NCBI RefSeq assembly: GCF_022750545.1 | Contig: NZ_PUIC01000005.1 | Coordinates: 1-64,000, forward strand | DNA length: 64,000 bases | Reading direction: 5' to 3' | DNA from: Caulobacter sp. CCUG 60055 | GTDB lineage: Bacteria; Pseudomonadota; Alphaproteobacteria; Caulobacterales; Caulobacteraceae | In this document: positions 26,350 to 32,659 of the stretch, one piece after another | Numbering within the stretch: position 1 is the stretch's first letter | How the letters are laid out: every line of letters begins with the position of its first letter | Notes under the pieces: model-generated | The model's database searches: none | What the model was told of the DNA's origin: nothing | The model's input: only the letters and a program-made list of their open reading frames with translations | Program-made: the position numbers and the translations under genes

Positions 26350-26889
26350 TCATGACGATTTGGCCCGGGCGGCCTGCGCCTTGGCCTTGGCCGCCTGGAG
26401 CTTGGGCGGCGGCGGAGCGGGCGGCGCCGGAGGCGCGGGCGGCGGCGCGGACGCCTCCTTGACCAGCTTGTCGAGATCGGCCTGGGCCTGGGCGGCGTCG
26501 GTGCTGGTGCTCTCGACCTGGGCCTTGAGGATGCGGATGGCCGCCTCGCCCTCGGCGAAGGCTTCGGCGATCACCACCGACGGCGCCTGGTCCGGCGGCG
26601 GCCCCGGCAGCGGGTCGATGTGCGGCGGCGGCGGCGGCTCGGGCGGCGGCGGCAGGATCGGGAACGGCGACTGCAGCATCTTGGCGCAGGCCGCCGTGGT
26701 CGCGGCGGCCCCGACCATGCTGGCCCCCTGCTGGCGCATGACGGCGTTGTGCATCGCCATGCCCAGGGTCTCGACCATCACCGCGTCGAGCATGCCGAAC
26801 GCCTGGGACGGCGACTGCCCCGTCAGCAGCGTGACCACGCTGGAGACCGAGTCGACCACCCGGCTGTTGACTGTGCCGTCCTCGCTCAT
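26350..26889 (-). CDS. Reb-like protein with proline-rich linker and helical tail (179 aa)
   Basis: Residues 1-72 are Reb-like (GTVNSRVVDSVSSVVTLLTG, MHNAVMRQQGASMVGAAATTA). Residues 74-100 are a proline-rich linker (PPPPEPPPPPHIDPLPGPPP), 101-147 an acidic/Ala helix with coiled-coil character, and 148-179 a second Pro-rich then Lys/Ala tail. The start overlaps the stop of the 78-residue Reb-like gene (ATGA). The design suggests a Reb subunit that carries an extended arm, perhaps as cap, end plug or cargo tether of the ribbon; that is inference. Confidence 0.7.
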   Translation of the reverse strand: MSEDGTVNSRVVDSVSSVVTLLTGQSPSQAFGMLDAVMVETLGMAMHNAVMRQQGASMVGAAATTAACAKMLQSPFPILPPPPEPPPPPHIDPLPGPPPDQAPSVVIAEAFAEGEAAIRILKAQVESTSTDAAQAQADLDKLVKEASAPPPAPPAPPAPPPPKLQAAKAKAQAARAKSS

Positions 26890-27122
26890 GGGCCCTTGGC
26901 TCCCTTGGTTATGATCAGCGCCAACACCTGCACCAGGGCGGCGTTGCCGATGACCTGCCCCCGCTGCTGGTTGGCGACCGCGTTCTCCATGGCCAGGCTG
27001 ATGCTGTCGGCCATCGAGACGTAGGTCATGCTCATGGCCGTCGAGGGAGCCAGCCCGATCGCCAGCGCCGATCCGCCGGCGATGGCGTCGAGCGTTCGTG
27101 CGACCCCCGATGCGTCAGGCAA
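26886..27122 (-). CDS. Reb-like R-body protein, diverged (78 aa)
   Basis: The short product reads as a compact Reb protein: a helical start (ASGVARTLDAIAGGSALAIG), the SMADSISLAMENAVANQQRGQ stretch that matches the ALANAAHNATNAQQQ region of the small RebBs, and a hydrophobic end. It follows the four RebB genes after a strong hairpin (27172-27196) and overlaps the next Reb-like gene by ATGA. Family membership rests on the QQ-containing helix and context. Confidence 0.65.
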   Translation of the reverse strand: MPDASGVARTLDAIAGGSALAIGLAPSTAMSMTYVSMADSISLAMENAVANQQRGQVIGNAALVQVLALIITKGAKGP

Positions 27123-27171
27123 GGCGCGCTCCTGCCTCTTCAGACTGCGTTCGGCGCCCTACCCTCGCAAA

Positions 27172-27196
27172 CCCGGAGGGCCTCGCGCCCTCCGGG
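27172..27196 (-). terminator. Strong GC hairpin between rebB genes and downstream operon (leaky terminator or processing site)
   Basis: A perfect 10-base stem (CCCGGAGGGC / GCCCTCCGGG) with a 5-base loop is followed on the minus strand by only three T residues. It separates the four small rebB genes from the diverged Reb-like and accessory genes. It could end most transcripts or protect the rebB mRNA, giving more subunits than accessory proteins. Confidence 0.5.
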
Positions 27197-27207
27197 CCGA
27201 CGCCCCC

Positions 27208-27471
27208 TTAGTAGATCGTCCGGGTGGCGACGCCGGTCGAGGCGGTGTCCACCGACAGCAGGGTGACCACGCCCTGCGAGGTCGAGGCCTGCATGGTGAC
27301 GTAGGACTGCTGCTGGTTGTTGGTGGCGTTGTGCGCCGCGTTCGACAGCGCCTGGCTGGTGGTGATGAACAGGTTGCCCATGGCCACCGCCGGCGCGTCG
27401 CCCAGAACCTTGGTGTTGGCCTGGGTGATCGAGTCGGTGATCTGGCTGTTGAGGGCGGTAGGGAATGCCAT
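27208..27471 (-). CDS. RebB-family R-body structural protein (87 aa)
   Basis: The product shows the full small RebB pattern: MAFPTALNSQITDSITQAN, GDAPAVAMGNLF, ALSNAAHNATNNQQQSYV and a final LLSVDTASTGVAT. These Cys-free helical proteins polymerise into the rolled ribbon of R-bodies. It is the most diverged of the four small paralogues (ASTSQGVVTLL in place of ATTMGVATLY) and the last before the hairpin at 27172. AAGGAG lies 8 bases before its ATG. Confidence 0.9.
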   Translation of the reverse strand: MAFPTALNSQITDSITQANTKVLGDAPAVAMGNLFITTSQALSNAAHNATNNQQQSYVTMQASTSQGVVTLLSVDTASTGVATRTIY

Positions 27472-27508
27472 GAGGTGTCTCCTTCTTCGCTAAACGGATT
27501 GATCGCGT

Positions 27509-27524
27509 GGGCGGCTGGCCGCCC
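27509..27524 (-). repeat. Short GC hairpin between two rebB genes
   Basis: GGGCGGC and GCCGCCC flank a 2-base loop in the 71-base spacer between the 27543 and 27208 rebB genes. It has no T tract. It may be an mRNA stability or processing element; a related weak stem (GGCGGC/GCCGCC) occurs in the spacer near 28150. Confidence 0.3.
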
Positions 27525-27542
27525 GCCGCGGCGTTAGGGGGA

Positions 27543-27809
27543 TCAGCCGAGGATCTTCTTGGTCGCGGCCCCCGTGGAGGCGGTGTCCAACGAGTAGAGC
27601 AGGGCGACCCCCATGGTCGTGGCGGTCTGGGCCGTCACGAACATCTGCTGCTGAGCCATGGTGGCGTTGTGCGCCGCATTGGCCAGCGCCTGGGCGGTGG
27701 CCTGGTACAGGTTGCCCATGGCGATCGCCGGAGCGGTCCCGAGAACCTGCACGTTGGGTTGCGTGACGGAGTCCGTGATCTGGTCGTTCACGGCGGTGGG
27801 AAAGGCCAT
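27543..27809 (-). CDS. RebB-family R-body structural protein (88 aa)
   Basis: A small RebB with the family pattern MAFPTAVNDQITDSVTQPN, GTAPAIAMGNLYQATAQAL and ANAAHNATMAQQQMFVTAQ. It has a Pro in place of Ala after the VTQ motif and Met at two positions of the QQ helix, so it is a distinct subunit rather than a copy of its neighbours. It is preceded by AAGGA and lies 42 bases after the stop of the 27852 gene. The likely role is a structural unit of the R-body ribbon. Confidence 0.9.
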   Translation of the reverse strand: MAFPTAVNDQITDSVTQPNVQVLGTAPAIAMGNLYQATAQALANAAHNATMAQQQMFVTAQTATTMGVALLYSLDTASTGAATKKILG

Positions 27810-27851
27810 GGGAGATTTTCCTTGGCGTTACGGCGGCGCGCGGGGCGGGCG

Positions 27852-28121
27852 TCAGCTCGACAGGATGTCCGCGGTCGCCACGCCGGTGCTCGCCGTGTCG
27901 AGCGCGTAAAGCGTGGCCACGCCCATGGTGGTCGCGGTCTGGCTGGTCACGAAGCTCTGCTGCTGGGCGTTGGTGGCGTTGTGGGCGGCGTTGGCCAGGG
28001 CCTGGGCGGTGGCCTGGTAAAGGTTGCCCAGCGCGATGGCCGGGGCGTCGCCGAGGACCTTGACGTTGGCCTGGGTGACGGAGTCGGTGATCTGGTCGTT
28101 GACGGCCGTGGGGAATGCCAT
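27852..28121 (-). CDS. RebB-family R-body structural protein (89 aa)
   Basis: This RebB differs from the 28195 paralogue at only about eight residues over the aligned length, and the two genes share a 67-base identical stretch (27953-28019 and 28311-28377). It therefore arose by recent tandem duplication or is kept alike by gene conversion. AAGGA lies 9 bases before the ATG. It ends with ATADILSS after the shared DTASTGVAT motif. Confidence 0.92.
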   Translation of the reverse strand: MAFPTAVNDQITDSVTQANVKVLGDAPAIALGNLYQATAQALANAAHNATNAQQQSFVTSQTATTMGVATLYALDTASTGVATADILSS

Positions 28122-28194
28122 GGGTTAGTCCTTCTAGGAGGTCCGGTTAGGCGGCCTTCAGCCGCCCTCTGACGAAAGGCGGCGGGCTCGACCG

Positions 28195-28479
28195 TCAGCG
28201 CAGGCCGCTGCCGGCGCCCAGGATGTCCTTGGTGGCGACGCCCGTGGACGCGGTGTCGAGCGAGTAGAGCGTGGCCACGCCCATGGTGGTGGCGGCCTGA
28301 GCGGTCACGTAGCTCTGCTGCTGGGCGTTGGTGGCGTTGTGGGCGGCGTTGGCCAGGGCCTGGGCGGTGGCCTGGTACAGGTTGCCCATGGCGATGGCCG
28401 GGGCGTCGCCGAGGACCTTGACGTTGGCCTGAGTGACGGAGTCGGTGATCTGGCTGTTGACGGCCGTGGGGAATGCCAT
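28195..28479 (-). CDS. RebB-family R-body structural protein, first gene of the reb operon (94 aa)
   Basis: It has the canonical small RebB sequence (MAFPTAVNSQITDSVTQAN, GDAPAIAMGNLYQATAQAL, DTASTGVATKDIL) with a short extra tail (GAGSGLR). It is the promoter-proximal gene of the minus-strand series that runs to 22288. AGAGGA precedes its ATG. In Caedibacter, several small Reb proteins of this type co-assemble into a ribbon that rolls up in the cytoplasm and unrolls on a trigger; the same behaviour is expected but not shown here. Confidence 0.92.
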   Translation of the reverse strand: MAFPTAVNSQITDSVTQANVKVLGDAPAIAMGNLYQATAQALANAAHNATNAQQQSYVTAQAATTMGVATLYSLDTASTGVATKDILGAGSGLR

Positions 28480-28983
28480 TGCGTGTCCTCTCTGCTGGCT
28501 CGCCCCGCCAAGGAATTTCGACGGGCTCGGCGCTGCAGGTCGTCGTTGACCGGCCGCAGCTCGTTAACCGTATGGCCCGCCGAACCCGGACGATTGGCGG
28601 CAGACGCGAAAAAACGCGCCGAAGTTGCGACCAGGCCGGGCGATTCTCTCAGGAGGCGATTTTTACAACCGTCAGTTTTTCCGCATTCCCTCCCGAAACC
28701 GACCGGCGCAAGCTGTGCAAGGGCTTTGTCAGGCCTTGAGAAACAGGGCTTTCGGAGAAAAGTCCGACTTGGTCGAACCGGCCATACCCCGCCATATCGA
28801 CGCCGGTCGCACCGCGCAGCCCTACCGGCGGGGCGCACCGGCCGTCCGCCGTCCCGGCTTTCAATATTTCCTACTGCTTCTCTAGGATTTCTGGCGCCCG
28901 CCCTCGCCGCCGCCGGCGCTATGGCCACGGCGAGCGGGCGTCGCCTGACCCCGACGCTGCGAATTCAAGGAACGGCGAGCCCG
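28480..28983. promoter_or_regulatory. Intergenic region upstream of the reb operon and the dicarboxylate symporter
   Basis: This 504-base gap has no convincing gene; the short frames in it lack GC-biased third positions. The part at 28610-28770 is AT-richer, with a run TTTTTACAACCGTCAGTTTTT, and is the likely promoter zone for the reb operon (minus). TTAACCGT at 28564-28571 resembles a CtrA half-site. AAGGAA at 28968-28973 is the ribosome site of the symporter. Confidence 0.5.
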
Positions 28984-30342
28984 ATGAGCGACGGCGCCCG
29001 AACTGCCTCCCCCCGGACCGCGACGCCCAGGGGCCTCCACGTCTCTTTCGGCGTCCAGGTGGCCGCGGCGATGGCGCTGGGCGTGGCGCTCGGCGTGCTG
29101 GCCCGCGCGCTGGGACCGGCCGGCTCGGGCCTCGTCCAGGCGCTCGACACCGTCGGATCGACCTTCGTGCAGATGCTGCGCGCCCTGGCCCCGGCCCTGG
29201 TGTTCACCGGCGTCATCGCCAGCATCGCCAACCTGCGCACCCTGAACAACGCCGCCGGCCTGGTCTGGCGCACGCTGCTGTGGTTCGGCGTCACCGCCCT
29301 GATCGCCGTCAGCATCGGCATCGCCCTGGGCCTTTTGATGCAACCCGGCCGCCACGCGGGCGTCGGCCTGGTCGCGGCCGCGCCGCACGTCGCCGGCTCG
29401 TGGCTGGATTTCCTGACCGGTCTCGTGCCGTCCAACGCCCTCGGCCTGGCCGCCAAGACCAAGCTGGCCGACGGCGGCGCGACCACCGGCCTGTCGTTCA
29501 ACGTGCTGCAGGTGCTGGTGATCGCCATCGTGCTCGGCGTCGCCGCCCTCAGGGTCGGCCCCGCGGCCGACGCCTTCCTGGCGTTCAACACCGCCCTGCT
29601 GGCCGTGGTGCGCAAGGTGCTGTGGTGGGTGATCCGCCTGACCCCGATCGGCGCCGTCGGCCTGATCGGCACGGCGGCGGCCCAGTACGGCTGGACGGCG
29701 CTGACCCAGCTCGGCTGGTTCGCGGCGGCGGTCTATATCGGCCTGGCCCTGGTGCTGTTCGCGGTCTACCCGGCCCTGCTGGCGCTGAACGGCCTCAACC
29801 CCGCCCGCTTCTTCGCCGCCGCCTGGCCGGCCATCCAGCTCGGCTTCCTGTCGCGCTCGTCGATCGGCGCCCTGCCGGTCACCGAGACGGTGACGGAGAA
29901 AGGCCTGGGCGTGCCGGCCGAATACGCCGCCTTCGCCGTGCCCCTGGCCGCCACCACCAAGATGGACGGCTGCGCCGCCATCTATCCGGCCATAGCCGCG
30001 ATCTTCATCGCCCAGTTCTACAACGTGCCCCTGCACGTCGGGGACTACCTGCTGATCGCCTTCGTATCGGTGATCGGCTCGGCCGCCACGGCCGGGCTGA
30101 CCGGGGCGGTGGTCATGCTGACCCTGACCCTGTCGACCCTGGGCCTGCCGCTGGAAGGGGTCGGGCTGTTGCTGGCGATCGACCCGATCCTCGACATGGG
30201 CCGCACGGCGGTCAACGTCGCCGGCCAGGCCCTGACGCCCACCCTGGTGGCCAAGCGGGCCGGCATCCTCGACCAGGCGGTCTATGACGGGGCGTCGCGC
30301 GCGCCTGCCTTCGACGAGCCGGCCGCACCGGCGGCGGCCTGA
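28984..30342 (+). CDS. Dicarboxylate/amino acid:cation symporter (DAACS family)
   Basis: The 452-residue inner-membrane carrier has about eight membrane helices plus two re-entrant loops. The conserved SRSSIGALPVTETV serine-rich loop (about 294-307) and the TTKMDGCAAIYPA stretch match the DctA/GltP substrate- and cation-binding motifs, and IDPILDMGRTAVNVAG matches the last binding segment. It takes up C4-dicarboxylates or acidic amino acids with H+ or Na+. The ATG at 28984 gives a natural N-terminus, although the frame is open far upstream. It is divergent from the reb operon and convergent with the isomerase gene. Confidence 0.92.
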   Translation: MSDGARTASPRTATPRGLHVSFGVQVAAAMALGVALGVLARALGPAGSGLVQALDTVGSTFVQMLRALAPALVFTGVIASIANLRTLNNAAGLVWRTLLWFGVTALIAVSIGIALGLLMQPGRHAGVGLVAAAPHVAGSWLDFLTGLVPSNALGLAAKTKLADGGATTGLSFNVLQVLVIAIVLGVAALRVGPAADAFLAFNTALLAVVRKVLWWVIRLTPIGAVGLIGTAAAQYGWTALTQLGWFAAAVYIGLALVLFAVYPALLALNGLNPARFFAAAWPAIQLGFLSRSSIGALPVTETVTEKGLGVPAEYAAFAVPLAATTKMDGCAAIYPAIAAIFIAQFYNVPLHVGDYLLIAFVSVIGSAATAGLTGAVVMLTLTLSTLGLPLEGVGLLLAIDPILDMGRTAVNVAGQALTPTLVAKRAGILDQAVYDGASRAPAFDEPAAPAAA

Positions 30343-30369
30343 GGTCCAGGCCGCCCTCCGGCCGCGCGG

Positions 30370-30975
30370 TCAGGCCGCGGCCAGCGCCTCCTCGACCTGT
30401 CCCAGGCGCTCCTTGCCGAAGAACATCTCGTCGCCGACGAAGAAGGTGGGCACGCCGAAGGCCCCCCGCGCGGCGGCGGCCTCGGTCCCGGCGACCAGCT
30501 CGGCCTTGACCTCGGGGGTCTGCGCGGCCTCCAACAGCGCCTGGGCCGGCAGGCCGGCGGCCGCCAGGACCTCGGCGACCACGGCGGGGTCGTCCATCTT
30601 CAGGCCGTCCTCCCACATCGCCTTGAGCACGGTCTCGACATAGGCGCCCTCGACGCCCGCCCGCCGCGCCGCGACCAGCCCGCGCATGATCAAGAGGGTG
30701 TTGACCGGGAAGTGCGGATTGAACTGGAACGCCGTCAGGCCGTGGCGGGCGATGAAGCGGCGGAACTCCAGGTGCTCGTAGGCCAGCTTGCCCTGGATAT
30801 GGCCGAAGGCCGTCATCGGCGCCTGGTTGCCGGTGATCTTGAACAGGCCGCCCAGCAGGCAGGGGACCAGCCGCACCTCGACCCCGGTCCGGGCCGACAC
30901 GCCCGCCAGCGCCTTCCAGGCCAGATAGGCGTTGGGGCTGGCGAAATCGAAGATGAAATCCAGGGTTCGGGCCAA
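30370..30975 (-). CDS. 2-hydroxychromene-2-carboxylate isomerase-like (DsbA/GST-kappa fold)
   Basis: The 201-residue enzyme starts with TTG at 30975, supported by AGGAGG 6 bases upstream. The N-terminus MARTLDFIFDFASPNAYLAW is the thioredoxin-fold start of HCCA isomerases, with the Ser (Ser13) that contacts glutathione in place of a CxxC. GVPTFFVGDEMFFGKERL closes the fold. Family members isomerise aromatic ring-cleavage products using glutathione. It lies 11 bases after an SDR gene under an HxlR-type regulator, so the pair may detoxify or degrade an aromatic or quinone-like compound. The exact substrate is unknown. Confidence 0.85.
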   Translation of the reverse strand: MARTLDFIFDFASPNAYLAWKALAGVSARTGVEVRLVPCLLGGLFKITGNQAPMTAFGHIQGKLAYEHLEFRRFIARHGLTAFQFNPHFPVNTLLIMRGLVAARRAGVEGAYVETVLKAMWEDGLKMDDPAVVAEVLAAAGLPAQALLEAAQTPEVKAELVAGTEAAAARGAFGVPTFFVGDEMFFGKERLGQVEEALAAA

Positions 30976-30986
30976 GGCGTTCCTCC

Positions 30987-31751
30987 TCACCAGGGTTCCG
31001 ACCAGGGGCGCAGGTCCAGTTCGTGCGTCCAGGCCGAGCGCGGCTGTCGGTGCAGCCAGACATAGTTGGCGGCGATGTCCTCGGGCCGCAGGATGGCGTC
31101 GCGCTCCAGCAGGGCGTCGACGTCGCCGGCGTTGGCGCGGATGAAGGCGCCGTCGATGGCCCCGTCGACCACCACGTGCGCGACGTGGACGCCCTTCGGC
31201 CCCAGCTCGCGCGCCATGCTCTGGGCGACGGCGCGCAGGCCGTGCTTGGCGGCGGCGAAGGCCGCGAAACCCTCCCGCCCGCGCACCGAGGCGGTGGCGC
31301 CGGTGAACAGGATCGTGCCCCGCCCGCGCGGCGTCATCACCCGCGCCGCCTCGCGGCCGGCCAGGAAGCCGGCGAAGCAGGCCATCTCCCAGACCTTGGC
31401 GAACACCCGCGTCGTGGTCTCCACCACCGGGAAGCGCACGTTCGCGCCGATGTTGAACACCACCACCTCGATCGGCCCGATCTCGGCCTCGATGCGGTCG
31501 AACAGGGCGACGGTCTCCTCCTCGGAACGGGCGTCGCAGCCGAAGGCGTGCACCCGCGCGCCCTCGTCGCGCAGCGTCCGGGCGAACGCCTCCAGTTCGT
31601 CGAGATGCCGGGCGCGGCGCGTCAGGCACACGGTCAGGCCGGCGTCGGCGAAGGCCCGGGCGATGGCGCCGCCGACCCCGACGCCGACGCCGATCACCAG
31701 ACAGACGCCTTGGACGGCGGGCGGCTCGGCCGGATGGGACATGTCGATCAT
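30987..31751 (-). CDS. Short-chain dehydrogenase-like protein with Tyr-to-Phe change at the catalytic site
   Basis: The 254-residue protein has a Rossmann start with an unusual cofactor loop (VIGVGVGVGGAIARAF), the VFNIGANVRF stretch where SDRs have NNAG, and the helix FAAFAAAKHGLRAVAQ. The catalytic YxxxK position reads Phe-Ala-Ala-Ala-Lys, so the proton-donor Tyr is missing. It may bind a nucleotide without reducing, or use another mechanism. It precedes the isomerase gene in a two-gene operon and is divergent from the HxlR regulator, which likely controls both. No substrate is proposed. Confidence 0.82.
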   Translation of the reverse strand: MIDMSHPAEPPAVQGVCLVIGVGVGVGGAIARAFADAGLTVCLTRRARHLDELEAFARTLRDEGARVHAFGCDARSEEETVALFDRIEAEIGPIEVVVFNIGANVRFPVVETTTRVFAKVWEMACFAGFLAGREAARVMTPRGRGTILFTGATASVRGREGFAAFAAAKHGLRAVAQSMARELGPKGVHVAHVVVDGAIDGAFIRANAGDVDALLERDAILRPEDIAANYVWLHRQPRSAWTHELDLRPWSEPW

Positions 31752-31754
31752 CTC

Positions 31755-31810
31755 AGTCCAGATTATGGATGAACCATCGTATTGAAACTGGACTTGGTCA
31801 ATGGGATGAT
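31755..31810. promoter_or_regulatory. Divergent promoter/operator between SDR and HxlR genes
   Basis: A perfect 7-base inverted repeat (AGTCCAG at 31755-31761, CTGGACT at 31788-31794) encloses a second short palindrome (ATGG-N5-CCAT). A plausible plus promoter is TTGAAA (31782-31787), a 17-base spacer and GATGAT (31805-31810). CATAAT on the minus strand (31767-31762) may be the -10 of the SDR operon. A repressor bound to the repeat would cover both promoters. Confidence 0.5.
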
Positions 31811-31834
31811 CGCCGCCTCGACGAGGACCCGACG

Positions 31835-32281
31835 ATGCAATGGCGCAACCTGGCTTCTGAACCCTGCTCGGTCGCCCGGGCGGTGGCGGTGATCGGCGAC
31901 CGCTGGGCGCTGCTGATCCTGCGCGACTGTTTCCTCGGCGTGCGCCGCTTCGAGGCCTTCCAGCGCCGGCTGGGCATATCGCGCACCATCATCGCCGACC
32001 GGCTGAAGCTGCTGGTCGACGAAGGGGTGCTGGCCAGGATCGCCTACCAGGAGCGCCCGCCCCGCCACGAATACCGCCTGACCGAGAAGGGCATGGCGCT
32101 CTATCCGGCCATCCTCGCCCTGGCCGACTGGGGCGACCGCTTCTACGCCGGCGAAGACGGCCCGCCCCTGTTGCGCCGGCACAAGGCCTGCGGCTGCGAT
32201 TTCCACCCCGTGACGGCGTGCTCGGCCTGCGGCGACCCGGTGCACGCCCGCGACGTCGAGGTGCGCGAAGCCGCCGTCTGA
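31835..32281 (+). CDS. HxlR-family transcriptional regulator
   Basis: The 148-residue protein has the HxlR start (PCSVARAVAVIGDRWALLIL), the winged helix (FEAFQRRLGISRTIIADRLKLLVDEGVL) and the wing EYRLTEKGMALYPAI. The tail holds Cys and His residues (KACGCDFHPV, CSACGDPVH) in two CxC/CxxC-like groups that could bind metal or sense oxidants. ATG at 31835 is preferred over the upstream in-frame ATG at 31769, which would cover the promoter. It probably represses the divergent SDR/isomerase operon. Confidence 0.88.
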   Translation: MQWRNLASEPCSVARAVAVIGDRWALLILRDCFLGVRRFEAFQRRLGISRTIIADRLKLLVDEGVLARIAYQERPPRHEYRLTEKGMALYPAILALADWGDRFYAGEDGPPLLRRHKACGCDFHPVTACSACGDPVHARDVEVREAAV

Positions 32282-32287
32282 ACCTGG

Positions 32288-32465
32288 TCAGCCCCGGCCG
32301 GACGCCGCCAGCGCCGCCAGGGTCTCGCGCGTCAGCCGCGAAAAGGGCGCCCAGCCGCGCCGCGCGGTCGCGGCCGTGGTCGCGCAGCACCAGGCCCGCG
32401 ATCAGGACAAGCAGCAGACAGGCCCCGCCGCGCAGGTAGAGATCCGCCGCCTGCAAACCGCCCAA
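32288..32465 (-). pseudogene. Remnant of an AraC-type membrane/transcription regulator gene
   Basis: The minus strand keeps a regulator-like N-terminus (ADLYLRGGACLLLVLIAGLVL, then RDHGRDRAARLGALF) typical of AraC-family proteins with an N-terminal membrane region. Within about 130 bases another frame gives a plausible C-terminus (WAPFSRLTRETLAALAASG and a TGA at 32288). Some 800 bases of middle sequence would be missing, so an internal deletion is likely. This is a reading by eye and could be wrong. The rest of 32282-32659 shows no gene, only the upstream region of mlaA. Confidence 0.35.
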
Positions 32466-32659
32466 AACCGTCGTCCGGCCGCCCTTCGCCGCTCAGAAAC
32501 CGCAGGCTAGGGCCGCGGCGCGCGCCCAGGCAAGACGGCGCTCCGTCGCCCCCTCGCCCGCATCCCGTCATAGAAAGAGCGCTTTCTGGCCATTGTCGCT
32601 CTGCAAGGAGCGCCTATGTAGCTGCGCAGCCGAGTCGTCGAGGAGCGTGGTCCGCCAAT

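Noticed and set aside
28708-28720. Possible sigma-54 promoter on the minus strand (TTGCAC-N3-TTGC) before the reb operon
   Set aside because: The spacing between the two elements is 3 bases, not 5, and the GG of the -24 element is missing. The adjacent AAA+ regulator also lacks GAFTGA.
28625-28885. Plus-strand frame of 86 codons in the reb/symporter gap, near an AGGAGG
   Set aside because: Third positions are not GC-biased and the product has no recognisable feature; the AGGAGG is not placed before its start.
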